A DNA stretch of 11,727 bases from Euperipatoides rowelli. Its lineage: Eukaryota > Onychophora > Udeonychophora > Euonychophora > Peripatopsidae. Every line of letters starts with the position of its first letter. Positions within the stretch are counted from its first letter, which is position 1. The notes beneath the pieces are model-generated. The model had not been told where the DNA came from and did no database searches. It saw only the letters and a list, made by a program, of their open reading frames with translations. Location of the stretch: the NCBI GenBank assembly GCA_003024985.2, contig PXIH01S0008789.1, one strand, 5' to 3'. Of this stretch, positions 1-9,042 are shown piece by piece. The translations under genes and the position numbers were made by a program.

Positions 1-88
1 CTCCCAAACACAAATGCCTAGAAATTGGGAGGTGGCAGAAACTAACTTTGCTCCCCCCCCACACAAAAAATGCCTAGATCCACCACTG
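1..88 (-). mobile_element. Terminal piece of a DNA transposon, hAT-like
   Basis: Read on the minus strand, the segment starts at 88 with CAGTGGTGGATCTAGG and runs into a G-rich tract (complement of the C run at 51-60). CAGTGGYGGATCTAGG-type ends followed by a G tract are, from general knowledge, common termini of hAT-like DNA transposons in invertebrates. Inside it a subterminal repeat occurs twice: CTCCC, then ACACAAA, then TGCCTAGA, at 1-22 and 51-78. The rest of the element lies before the window, so neither a transposase nor the second end can be checked. The family is inferred; the sharp change to AT-rich sequence after about 90 is visible. Confidence 0.4.
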
Positions 89-1147
89 ATCTCAAGCCAT
101 CAAAAACAATTTTGCAAATTATTATTATTCATTTGACAGTTTATTGTTGTCATTTATAGATGAACTAAATCAAGTTTTTATTTCTTTAATTTCTACTTCC
201 ATTTTTTTTTTAAAAAAAAAAGAAACATTTATGAAAATTCTATTTATATTGCCATCAAAATTTTAAATACATTATTCCATTTTCATTTTTAAATACACTA
301 TTATAACTCTTTTGGATAATAATACTGTGTTAAAAAAAAACCCACTATATTTTTAATTCCTAAAGACAACATAACATTGTGTGTATATAAATTTCTATCT
401 CGTTAAAAAATCCTAGCCTAAACACGGATAGGAACAATGAAAGTCTGATAAACTTTACAGTATAAAATGTTTTAATCAAATGTAAACGATTTCAGCTAAA
501 ATTGAGTAGCCTCCTGACTATTTTATAGCAGCCCAGATGTTTCAAATTCATGCAAAAAAGTTCAGATATTATTAAACTTCATTATCCCAATTATTCAAGT
601 CAAAGATTAAACATATTATATTCATATTTTATTAAAACACTTATGTTCAAGGGCTTCCCAAATAGTTATGCTATTATTGCCAAAAAAAATTTCAAGAAAA
701 AAAAAACAGTCATTTTAAATTAAGATTTAATGGCTCTACCTGAGCTAATTATTGTAATTTGCACATATAATTTGGCTGACGTTACCAAACAAAACTGGCT
801 GACATTGGTATTAAAAATAAAGATGTGATGTACAGTATATATTTTAAATTTGATTTTTACTATTTTTTTTTAATGAGAGAAAAAAGAGTGCATCTATTTG
901 CTTATTGAGTGTAAAAGAGTGCCTACTATTTGTTTGAATGTATTATCAAATAATACTGTAAACAATAAATATTAATAAAATATAATAATTTTCAAGCAAA
1001 TGAAAATCAGAGTAAACATACAGTAATGACTATTTGTTTCAAAGGCTTTTTTTTAAAAAAAAAAAAATTCTGATAAAACAGAAATAAAATTTTGTATAAC
1101 AAAAAATAGAAACAGTTTACAAAACTGACAGTTTGTAGCAATAGGGT
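89..1147. other. AT-rich 3' flank / 3' UTR of ALG10
   Basis: No coding exon is supported in this stretch, which lies downstream of the ALG10 stop codon. It is extremely AT-rich, with many A or T runs. Candidate poly(A) signals in the ALG10 sense are ATTAAA (complement at 869-874 and 726-731) and AATAAA (complement at 628-633), about 275 to 520 nt past the stop. Which one is used cannot be decided from sequence. Confidence 0.5.
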
Positions 1148-2191
1148 TTACCACATGATCCTTTGCGGTCTTGAGTCTTGCCAATAAAATATTTTATCAA
1201 TAAATATTTTGAAAGTGGCAATATTTATGACTATATAAAGCAATGATTCAATGGCTAAAGTATGAAATCTTTGAAGAGGAACATGAATTCTATAAAATAA
1301 GTATGGTAATATAAAATATCGGAATTCCAAAAGTTTTTGTGGAACAGTGACCATAAATACAATTAAAAAAAATAATATCTTCCAGAGCATATTTTTATGA
1401 TTTAATAAAGTCATTTCTTGATATGCTGCAAAAAGATAACCAGGAATAAGAATAAATTTTACTAGATTTCCTCGTTGAAAAATATTTTTCCAGACATAAA
1501 AAGTATAATGCCGATTATCGGCTAATAAATAAGGATGAGCATAAGTGAAAAGATAAATCATAACGACACAAAATGAAGACAGTAAGATATTCAATAAAAA
1601 ATGTCCACTGACAAACTTCAGCCAATCTTGAATTTTTCTTGGAGACAAATATAATGGGCTAGAAAAAAATAAAGTAAAAACCAAGCAATATAGAATTTGT
1701 GGAAAATGGAAGCAGGCCTGATGAGATGAACGATCACCTAAAACAATGCCGTTATTAATATAAACAAAACTTATAAAAGCTAAAACAACTGTCCAATAAG
1801 GCCATATGGCTAATAATAATTTACAACAAAATTTCATTTGATTTTTAAAATCAGTTCGAAACTTATGCCACACCCTTTGAAGAAATAATTTTACGAATGA
1901 AATTTTTTGTTTTCTCACTTTTTTACCAAAGTGATAATGACTAAGAAGTAAGGTAATTGCGGTCTCTCCTCCACAAAGGAGGATCCATAGAATATTTGTC
2001 TGTCGCATCAAAACAGCAATAACTCCAGTAATTGCTGTGAAATATTTATACTTCTTTAGATGTAAATAATATGTCAATAAAACAAAAAACACTGAACCTG
2101 TATCAGTATAATATAGGAATGTGAAAAAATATAATACAGGAAACATGGTAAGATTAAAAGCTGTCCATGTATACTTGCCAGATGGGGAATT
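1148..2191 (-). CDS. ALG10: ALG10 last exon: dolichyl-P-Glc alpha-1,2-glucosyltransferase, C-terminal ~347 residues
   Basis: ALG10 (DIE2/ALG10 family, GT59) transfers the third, terminal glucose from dolichyl-phosphate-glucose onto Glc2Man9GlcNAc2-PP-dolichol. It acts in the ER membrane and completes the glycan donor for oligosaccharyltransferase. The exon starts after acceptor TATTTTCAG (AG at 2193-2192) in phase 0 and ends with TAA at 1148-1150. Family hallmarks in order: FPVLYFFTFLYYTDTGS, LMRQTNI (RQTN codons 2005-1994), GDRSSHQACFHFPQILY, HPYLLADNRHYTFYVW, EFRYFILPYL, and a C-terminus in RIMW, like the RFMW end of vertebrate ALG10. Many hydrophobic segments fit a multipass ER protein. 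The frame is intact. With exon 2 it gives 424 residues, leaving roughly 40-50 N-terminal residues for exon 1 if the protein has the usual length near 470. Confidence 0.96.
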   Translation of the reverse strand, partial: NSPSGKYTWTAFNLTMFPVLYFFTFLYYTDTGSVFFVLLTYYLHLKKYKYFTAITGVIAVLMRQTNILWILLCGGETAITLLLSHYHFGKKVRKQKISFVKLFLQRVWHKFRTDFKNQMKFCCKLLLAIWPYWTVVLAFISFVYINNGIVLGDRSSHQACFHFPQILYCLVFTLFFSSPLYLSPRKIQDWLKFVSGHFLLNILLSSFCVVMIYLFTYAHPYLLADNRHYTFYVWKNIFQRGNLVKFILIPGYLFAAYQEMTLLNHKNMLWKILFFLIVFMVTVPQKLLEFRYFILPYLFYRIHVPLQRFHTLAIESLLYIVINIATFKIFIDKIFYWQDSRPQRIMW

Positions 2192-2487
2192 CTGAAAATA
2201 AATAATAAGATGCAAGTATTTTTATTGAATAAAAAATAATGTTATTTTGCTGTTATGTTCAAATTATCAAGATATAAATTGAAGAGGTGAGTGGAAAAAG
2301 GATATCATTTCATCTGTCCTAGTTTTCAGGAAAACAACAACAAAAAAGTTTATTTGGCTAAATAAATAAAACTAGAAGTTTCATTGAAAATGTTAAAGGC
2401 AATTGTAGGCCTAGCAAATAAGTTTTCAATCCCAACATATCAAGCTGAAATCTCATTAATATACAGTATTAATACTTCAGGGTGGTA

Positions 2488-2504
2488 GAATGTTATCCTT
2501 TTTA
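2488..2504 (+). repeat. 17-bp direct repeat, left copy (possible target-site duplication)
   Basis: GAATGTTATCCTTTTTA is identical to 4508-4524. The two copies flank a ~2.0-kb block (2505-4507) that contains the LINE remnant and the palindrome block, which is what a target-site duplication of a non-LTR retrotransposon would look like. There is no poly(A) tail (plus-strand poly-T) right at 2505, so the assignment is tentative. Confidence 0.45.
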
Positions 2505-2908
2505 TGCTTATTGCTTAATGCTTTGACAGAGGTTAAAATTGCTAATAAAAACAGTTTTATGACAAAAAAAAAAAGATTAGTTAATCAAAAATTAAATTAA
2601 TTGTTTCACACCATAAAATTTTGATTATGATAGTTTCTATTTATCATTGTCACAGTTTCCTGAGTTGATAGTAGGACATTTAAGAATTTCATTTTCATAA
2701 AAAAGATAAACATTCACCGGAATATTAGTCTTACTCTACTTATTGACAAAACACCAATCAACGGCTAAAACTAGCCTATTACAGAATAGTGGGTCCCAAA
2801 CACAAACATAAAGGGGAAAAAAAAACTCATTTACAAAAGAACAATAAAAGTAATAATTAAATATTAGTTTCAATTGCTACAATACACTGTTGTTTAAATA
2901 AATAAAAT

Positions 2909-4085
2909 TCAACAAAATGGAGAAATATTCCATTTGTTAGATAGTTCAGCAGATCTTAAAGGATTATGTAAGTAATAATTTGTTCAAGAAAATGGGATAT
3001 AAAACAAATCTGCAAATCTTAATGGTCTTTTAGTGATTACTCTAGATATTAATATCATTCAATAAAGTAGAACAGTTTATTTGAGATTGAATAATCTTAT
3101 AGAAAAATATTAGGTCGAGAATAATTCTACGTTTGAAAGGTTTGATAGAGAGACAAATACTGTAACTAACAAATTTATAATTAATATTTGCTTTGAAACA
3201 TAAATATTTCAAGAAACGATATTGAATAGAGTCAATATTTTTAGTATGGCTTTTAGGATATCCACTCCAGATCACTGTAGAAAATTCCACTTTTGGACTC
3301 ACCAATTGGTTAAACAAATAAATAAAGCAATTTATTGAATAAATTTCACTAGTGATTCTTTTTAGAAAACCTAAACTCCTAGAAACATCTAGAGTTATCT
3401 GTTTAAAATGATCACCAAAAGAAAAATAATCAACATAAATACCACCAAGAGCTCTAATAAAATTTTCTCTGCAAACACAACAGCATTAATTTTATAATGA
3501 TAATTTATCGGATGGTTAATTTAAAAAAAACTTTAGATAAATGTGAAATAATAGCAATGGGTCTATAATTTTCAATATTAGTAGCGATACCTTTTTTGTG
3601 TCTGGGAGTGATCCAAGACAGTTTTAAACAACTTGGAAAAACACCATTTTCCAGTGAAGTACCGTATTAAAAATATAAGTTATGGTGTTGCTATATAGTC
3701 AGCAATAATATTTAACATTTTTGAGTTAATTTTATCTGGAGTTGATGTAAGACATGGTTTGAGAGATTGTAGAGTTTTTTACATCTAGATAAGAAAATGA
3801 TGGAATGTCAATAAAAGTTATAGGTAAGCCATCAAATAAAGGCTTATCATAAGATTTTTGATTGTATTGACTTTGAAAAAATTTAGAAAACAATTCAACC
3901 ATATGAGTATCAGAGCATGAATATTCAGAATTTAAAAATCTTTTTTTTTCGATTTGTTAGATTTTTATTTCCAAAATTGCTTCAATATCTTTCTCAAGAT
4001 TTAAAAAATAATCCTTTTTCTTTTTTTTAAATAATTTTTTACAGAAAATGCGAGCTGATTTTAAAAAAGCATAGTCATATCTATA
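2909..4085 (-). pseudogene. Degenerate LINE reverse transcriptase (Jockey/CR1-like non-LTR retrotransposon)
   Basis: Frame-shifted fragments on the minus strand follow the usual LINE ORF2 order. First comes a linker near 4080-3960 with YDYAFLKSARIFCKKLFKK, then HMVELFSKFF near 3900 and a region ending LKPCLTSTPDKINSKML near 3720. Next is RT motif 1/2 at about 3650-3525 with NGVFPSCLKL and ENYRPIAIISHLSKVF. The thumb follows from 3480 to 3042 with GIYVDYFSFGDHFKQI, SRSLGFLKRI, SPKVEFSTVIWSGY and a tail in QINCSTLLNDINI. After a frameshift a C-terminal tail shows DLFYIPF and TNYYLHNPLRSAE down to ~2909. The palm with the catalytic FADD/YADD box is missing between about 3520 and 3485, so the copy is dead. 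It lies antisense to the window and in the same sense as ALG10. The clade is inferred from general resemblance only. Confidence 0.85.
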
Positions 4086-4233
4086 TATATTAATAAGTGA
4101 AGGGAAAACTTTGGATCCCTTTTTAAGCATATTGCGCGCACGGAGGAGTGTGAGATTTGGCAGAGTTAAAGTTTATATGGAGAGGGAGTGCAATGAGCTA
4201 AAATTTATATATAAAATTAAAACATTGATTGTT

Positions 4234-4319
4234 TAGCATTGTGGCAGCTTTTTACAAAGGAAATTTTTTTATTAGCGTTGTGGCGGTTTTTTACAAAGGA
4301 GTGGCGGCTTTTTACAAAG
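4234..4319 (+). repeat. Three-copy tandem repeat, unit GTGGCRGCTTTTTACAAAG
   Basis: Nearly identical 19-mers occur at 4241-4259, 4280-4298 and 4301-4319. Copies 1 and 2 share the preceding TAGCRTT and lie 39 bp apart; copy 3 follows copy 2 after two bases. The copies differ at one or two positions. They lie immediately before a set of palindromes and upstream (minus sense) of the LINE coding remnant, so they may be part of that element's 5' region. Confidence 0.75.
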
Positions 4320-4322
4320 TTA

Positions 4323-4435
4323 TTGGTCGAATTTCGACCAACACTGGATTACTAGTTGAGATTAATTTGTAATGAAGTGTTATCGAACACTTCAAGGCTG
4401 ATTTTCACAATGGAGTGAGATGGGAATATTCCCAT
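4323..4435. repeat. Three successive perfect palindromes / hairpins
   Basis: First: 4323-4331 TTGGTCGAA pairs with 4333-4341 TTCGACCAA around a single T. Second: 4373-4381 TGAAGTGTT pairs with 4386-4394 AACACTTCA with a 4-nt loop ATCG. Third: ATGGGAATATTCCCAT at 4420-4435 is a 16-bp perfect palindrome. They lie within 113 bp and follow the tandem repeat. I do not recognise an element family from this arrangement. Confidence 0.8.
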
Positions 4436-4507
4436 TTTTATATTAGGTGGATAACTTATACAAAAACCTAGAAAATGGCTATCTCAGTTTAATTTACCAT
4501 ATTTTTG

Positions 4508-4524
4508 GAATGTTATCCTTTTTA
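4508..4524 (+). repeat. 17-bp direct repeat, right copy (possible target-site duplication)
   Basis: This copy is identical to 2488-2504. It lies 79 bp inside the intron from the exon 2 donor and just beyond the palindrome block. Confidence 0.45.
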
Positions 4525-4603
4525 CACTCACCCATTCAATTATTAAGACATAAATTAAAGCTATTTAATTTATCTAAAATTAAAAAAGAAAATAAATATT
4601 TAC

Positions 4604-4834
4604 ATTATTAGATCCATGTATGCTCCTTAAAATGGAAACTATAATACAATAGTTGCCTATTAAAAACAGAAGATTAATACATCGTAATTCCAGAGTAGAG
4701 CAGAAGTTATATACAAGTGACTTATTCCCAATCCAATAGTTCAAAATAAGTTTGTTCACAATCCACTCCAAAGGCTTTATGATAACTATAGAAAAAACAT
4801 AGAGTCCAGGTAATGTCGTTATCATTGGGTCCCA
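4604..4834 (-). CDS. ALG10: ALG10 middle exon: N-terminal luminal loop and following membrane segments (77 codons)
   Basis: The exon begins in phase 0 right after a T-run acceptor ending in AG (4836-4835), with WDPMITTLPGLYVFS. The W-D-P-x-I-T-T-x-P-G-L-Y block is one of the most conserved signatures of ALG10 and follows the N-terminal DEIFH...QAQ..YC region in known members. It then reads SIVIIKPLEWI, a poorly conserved loop, and CINLLFLIGNYCIIVSIL, the usual R-x-x-N-L-L-F region at a membrane segment. The exon ends AAT|GTAAAT at 4604, giving an exact 77-codon exon in the same phase as exon 3. The frame is intact. The preceding exon with the DEIFH motif was not found in the window. Confidence 0.94.
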
Positions 4835-4881
4835 CTAAAAAAAAAAAATAATAAATTGTGTTAGAAAATAATTAGATTGTA

Positions 4882-4952
4882 CAGAGTGATTCTGTCACTA
4901 GGAAACCCAAACATTCTCAATAACATTTTAATTTTTATATGGTTCCCTATGA
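4882..4952 (+). repeat. Left terminal inverted repeat of the mariner-type element
   Basis: Its reverse complement aligns with 5202-5273 with about a dozen mismatches or small gaps. The core shared words are AAAAATTAAAA, GTTATTGA, TTGGGTTTCCT and AGAATCACT. Confidence 0.85.
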
Positions 4953-4996
4953 GAAGTGATATTTACTTACCTTGTATGTTGTAAACCAAGGACTGC

Positions 4997-5173
4997 CTAG
5001 AACATATGATGAAAATGGCCCCCATTAGCATCGAAGGATTTTTGTATGCGAGTCTGCAAATTAGTGAAGACACCTGCTAATGTGACATCGTTAATGGCAG
5101 CAGTCAGCAACCTCCTGCCGTATCGTTCTTTGAGGGTGTCAATTGTACACGGTTCGTGTATACAGCCCTTCAG
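4997..5173 (-). pseudogene. C-terminal fragment of a Tc1/mariner-family DDE transposase
   Basis: Reading down from 5173, the frame carries EPCTIDTLKERYGRRLLTAA, NDVTLAGVFTNLQTRIQKSF and DANGGHFHHMF, then TAG at 4997-4999. The pattern TLKERI..A...VT...L..V...F..R...C...NGGH.EH. is the typical end of mariner-like and related DDE transposases, after the last catalytic Asp. About 58 codons remain; the DNA-binding domain and all catalytic acidic residues are gone. The stop lies close to the left terminal repeat, as in intact elements. Confidence 0.8.
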
Positions 5174-5201
5174 TAGATAAAAGCTTCATCCGTGTTAATT
5201 T

Positions 5202-5273
5202 TCATAGGCAACCATACAAAAATTAAAACGTTATTGAATAATAATTGGGTTTCCTTGTGAGAGAATCACTCCA
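5202..5273 (-). repeat. Right terminal inverted repeat of the mariner-type element
   Basis: This is the partner of 4882-4952. Its outer end at 5273 is followed by TA. Confidence 0.85.
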
Positions 5274-7554
5274 TATTATAGAAACTATTATATATCTGTA
5301 TTTAAAATCTTAAAAAAAAAAAAAAAGAGACCAAAACACAACAATGAAAATAACATGAAGAATGGAATATATATCATTAAAGGTTACCATATCAAGGAAT
5401 AAAAAATATAGATTATTAAAAAGTTGGAACTATTCTGTAAAGGAATCACCACAATTCTAATTCTATCATATTTTCATGGCAGATTTCCGGTTGGTTATTG
5501 TTGTTTGGGATTGACCATTTCTCTTCAGCCAGTGTTAATTATTTTTTTATTGATAATTTTCTTCGAACTTGAATCATTCAAGATTATTAGAAATTTAATA
5601 TTTCACAAAGTATAAATTTTAACAATATTTTTAATTGTTTTTATGATTTCTCAAATTTTGTATAGGTTTTTCCATGCAACCTTTGTCGGTTAAATGATGC
5701 CCATTATGCCCATTGATAGTTGAGAGATAATTTTGCATGGATCTGTATGAGAGAAGTTGTTGATCACATTGAACTGAATTATAGTAACCCAGACATACTG
5801 TATTTTCCTCTATTAATGACAATTTTGTTATTCTAAAAGATTAATTTTGTTTTTTTGTACTTAAGTTGTTAATAGTATACTCTCTTGAATATTAATATTT
5901 TTGTTTATATTTGTAATGTCTATAGCCTACTTTCTGAATTATTCCATATTTGTCATATATAGGCTAGTTCCTATATACTGTAAATTATTCAGGAATTTTA
6001 TTGTGGATTTAACTTTATTCCTTTTTTAAATATTATAAATTTAACGATCCAAAAGTTTTAATTCTTTGTTCAAGCCATCGATGCCCATTGTTAAGATAAT
6101 TATATCAAACGAATGATTTTCCATCTATTGTCTTCATTTCCTTTAAATACTGGTCATCACAGCAGGAGTTTGCATAACTAACCACCCATCAAGTTCTTGG
6201 AAATTCCAGGGTTTTTTTTTTTTTACAGAACTTTAAATTTAATTTATTTTAATTGGACATTTAATTATTCAAAATTTTAAGCAAACCCGTTCTTAAACTA
6301 TTCAAAATTAATTATGGGTCCATTATTTTGAAAAGAATGTCTCATGACTTTAATCATCGTATAATCAAACTTTAACTGTCAAAATTATTTAAATGAGATT
6401 TTTTCTTTTTTTTTGAAAATGAAGAAAAAGAGAGATTCTGTTTTCCGATCTCTCAACAAGAAACTAGGGGAAAGCTGAGTTCTTCAACCAGCATGAAAAA
6501 GAAAAATTTAATTTGTGTTATCCAGGTTTTCCACAGACCATAATAATCTTCCTAATTAAGATGTGAGGTAGCAGAGATGATGAACATGACCCTTTGTTAA
6601 CAAATATAATTGGACTATGGCAGAATTGTCTAAGTTACCTGAAGGTAGACCTTCTTTTAATACAGACCCATGTTATAAAATAATAAATTCTTATTTTAAA
6701 ATAATGTCTAAATAAAGAAAAAAAAAGTTAAGTGCAACAAAAAAATAAAAATCTCACAAATTCAAAAATTTAATGTCGTTGTAACCTCTTAGAGTAAGGA
6801 CAGCCACCTTCCAATCACAATGGATTAACCACTTAACAATTATGTAGTTGCCGAAAGAATTTCTTTGGGAGCTCCTTTCATTGTTTGTTTACTCGTATTT
6901 TAATTTTTTTTTTATTTCCACCTTAAAGTAGTCTTCCAGATGCTGTTGTCTTTAGGTCTACAAAGTTAATGAACCAACTGATATAGTAAGTTTAAATTTT
7001 TTGTCTTTCATTGTAAATTCAGAGAGTATGACTATATTAATTTTTTTTAATCTTGTTTTCTGTTAGATAGGGGTTAAATAAATATATTTTTTTAGTTAGT
7101 CATAAATCCTAAATTTTATACCGGGAAAAGTCTCAATCCCACTGCACAACTTTGTGGCGTAAAGGTGGAGCAAATGGTGCCTAAAAAAAAATAATTGTTC
7201 AGTACATTTTAATGTCAAAACATATTAAGATGGATATTGAAAAAAAAAAAATTTTAATAAAAAGTGATATTTTTCTTTAACATTTTTGTCATTGGCTTAA
7301 ATATAAAATTGTTGATGTTGAAGTCATATTCATTTCTCTAAATACACAATATTTTATAGTAGAAAATATTTGTCTCCGATTTTAAATAAAAAAAGTTTTT
7401 TTTTAATTGAAATAATTTATTTCACCATAATCTTGCCCACTTGGATTTAACGTAGTACAGTAGGCTGAAACAAACTTGTACTCTTAGGGGTCTGGATATA
7501 GAGTTCGACTTGCGTTGATCTCTGCCTCCTACAACCTTGCCTTCATCTATAAAT
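5274..7554. other. AT-rich non-coding stretch, no supported gene
   Basis: I translated both strands in pieces looking for ALG10 exon 1 (a DEIFH...QAQ..YC block ending in a phase-0 donor) and did not find it. Open stretches of up to about 60 codons occur (for example around 5424-5615 and 5631-5822), but their composition is what AT-rich random sequence gives. A more balanced patch at 7440-7545 downstream of the next gene's stop is probably non-coding or an old repeat. Small oddities: a short patch at 6105-6182 reads NSCCDDQYLKEMKTIDGK on the minus strand without splice support. Confidence 0.5.
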
Positions 7555-7560
7555 TTTATT
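7555..7560 (-). terminator. Candidate poly(A) signal AATAAA
   Basis: AATAAA on the minus strand, 91 nt past the stop codon of the exon ending at 7651. It supports that exon being the last one of its gene. Confidence 0.5.
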
Positions 7561-7650
7561 ATTTTGCTTATATGTTCCTGGAGTAAATTCCTAAATCAAT
7601 TTCATATGTTAACAATTATTTCTATATCCAATTTAGGATGTTAGCTTATC

Positions 7651-7909
7651 CTAAGCTGGTACAGGACTAGCGAGTATAGATTGAGAATCCACAGTCATGC
7701 TTCGGTTCATTCTCTTTGTTTTCAAAATTAGCAACAGCTTTTGTGAAAATCTTGGATGTTTTAGGGGTGACATTTTATTTGGATTTAGTATAAATTTATA
7801 TCTGTGTAAGAGGTTGATAAGGGAACAATTTTGAGTATTTTGGATTGCTTCTCTTATCTTATACAGATGTAAATCGGAGTTTAGTTGAAATAGGCTAGCT
7901 GAACTCTGA
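7651..7909 (-). CDS. Probable terminal exon of an unidentified gene
   Basis: The acceptor is TTGAATTGCAG with AG at 7911-7910. The exon opens with one nucleotide that completes a split codon, then reads QSSASLFQLNSDLHLYKIRE and LLHRYKFILNPNKMSPLKH, ending DSQSILASPVPA and TAG at 7651-7653. It encodes 85 full codons. The start phase matches the donor phase at 9043 exactly (TG+T gives Cys), which supports splicing between them. The product is Lys/Ser-rich with no membrane segment, zinc motif or family motif that I recognise. It could be a spurious open frame; the phase match, stop and nearby AATAAA argue against that. Confidence 0.45.
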
Positions 7910-9042
7910 CTGCAATTCAAATATATGACAAAGGTAAAAAGAAATTTCTGGCATCCGTGACAGGATATATTAAAATACAGTACACAAATATGCATGTGGT
8001 AAAACTATACAAATTTAGTATTTAACTATTTTAATATAAAGGTGAAGCAAAAGCCTTATAAAGAATCTAGACATTCGCTAACATGCAAACAAATTTAAAA
8101 AGAGAAAAACTAATTTTTATGGCTTCAATAGTTTTTTAAATAAACATTTTGTTTGTGCCATGCATAGAATTTTTTTTTTAGTTAGTTATTGTTACAAGAT
8201 AGCCATTCACTAGGGACAGGTAAATATTTTTTTTACTAAGCATGCTTAGGTGCAGTATTAATTTTTTTTAGATCTGAGTCATTAAGCTAAATAAGTTTAA
8301 AAACGCTTTAGACAATTACTTACTAGAATTAATTATTTTAGACTGTTATAATTTGTGTAAAAGTTTTATCTTATTACACTTAAAAGTAAATTTTAATGAT
8401 AAATTTTATGATAAATAGTGCTAATAAGAGAGATAACTTAGTTCCATGTCTGAAGGAGAAGGTAGTGACAAAATGACTTCTACCCCAATAATAGATAAGG
8501 TACCTCTATTGATTTTGTCACCTATTGATACACCAATATTAGGCTAGTATGCAGACAGACATATGCTTGCTTAGTAAGTGTCTTTAGAACCGAGACCCAA
8601 CAATGTCACACTTGAAAAGCTTTATAGCCTATATACATTATATGTAAACAATGCTTTTTTTGTGGGGGAACTCACACTTTCCTTAATCTTTAAAGGCCCT
8701 ATTTGAATAAAACATCTCAAAGATTTAATAAAATTAAAGTCTGACCTTGTTTTATTTATTACTCCACTAACTTTACTATTGTTGTGCTTGCAAAAATTAT
8801 TTTAACTAATTCCTAAATTATCTATTAGGCCTATTTTATTTAAGTCCCTATTCTTTCAATATCCCTAACAATACTTTCATATTATTAACCTTACAATTAC
8901 TTAGAATTAGAATGGTCCCTAACAACCTCCTTATGACAAACTAGTTTCCCTTAATAATGGCACTGGAAATATAGTGTTCAGATGAACTCCATCCTTCAGG
9001 TAATATATCTGGCCTTAGAAGTAAAGGCCTGACTGCACTTAC
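7910..9042 (-). other. Putative intron (1133 bp) of the unidentified gene
   Basis: Bounded by donor CTG|GTAAGT at 9043/9042 and the acceptor at 7911-7910. Its interior is AT-rich, with no exon or repeat I can support. A good-looking acceptor (CCTTCTCCTTCAG near 8454) is followed by only a few open codons in any useful phase, so I did not call an exon there. Confidence 0.4.

Larger units (their letters stand above)
2192..4603 (-). other. ALG10: ALG10 intron 2 (phase 0, 2412 bp)
   Basis: The intron has donor GTAAAT directly after codon AAT at 4606-4604 and acceptor TATTTTCAG ending at 2192. Both flanking exons are in phase 0, so the joined frame reads GSNN then NSPSGKYTW. It contains a decayed LINE and a repeat/palindrome block, annotated separately. 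The ends of the intron (2192-2487 and 4525-4603) show nothing else. Confidence 0.93.
4882..5273 (-). mobile_element. 392-bp deletion derivative of a Tc1/mariner-type transposon
   Basis: The element has imperfect terminal inverted repeats of ~72 bp (4882-4952 and 5202-5273). The outer ends read CAGAGTGATTC on the left and, on the other strand from the right, TGGAGTGATTC. Each end is flanked by TA (4880-4881 and 5274-5275), as expected for the IS630/Tc1/mariner superfamily. Between the ends only the 3' part of a transposase gene remains, so the element is non-autonomous. It sits in the presumed ALG10 intron 1 or 5' flank. A splice-donor-like CAAG|GTAAGT lies inside it at 4974-4965. Confidence 0.82.

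Noticed and set aside
5424-5615. 63-codon open frame on the plus strand, hydrophobic
   Set aside because: Hydrophobic content comes from T-rich DNA; no motif, no splice context, and such lengths are expected by chance here.
5631-5822. 63-codon open frame on the minus strand, with a donor-like GTATGT inside
   Set aside because: No ALG10 N-terminal motif and no family resemblance; inspected as a candidate for ALG10 exon 1 and not supported.
7425-7560. More GC-balanced patch with a minus-strand frame reading IDEGKVVGGRDQRKSNS
   Set aside because: It lies past the stop and overlaps the poly(A) signal of the unidentified gene; no acceptor or family match. A tRNA-like B box (GAGTTCGACTT) on the plus strand lacks a matching A box and cloverleaf.
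8441-8470. Strong acceptor-like CCTTCTCCTTCAG on the minus strand as an extra exon start
   Set aside because: Joining it to the donor at 9043 gives an immediate TGA stop, and the following frame is only a few codons long.
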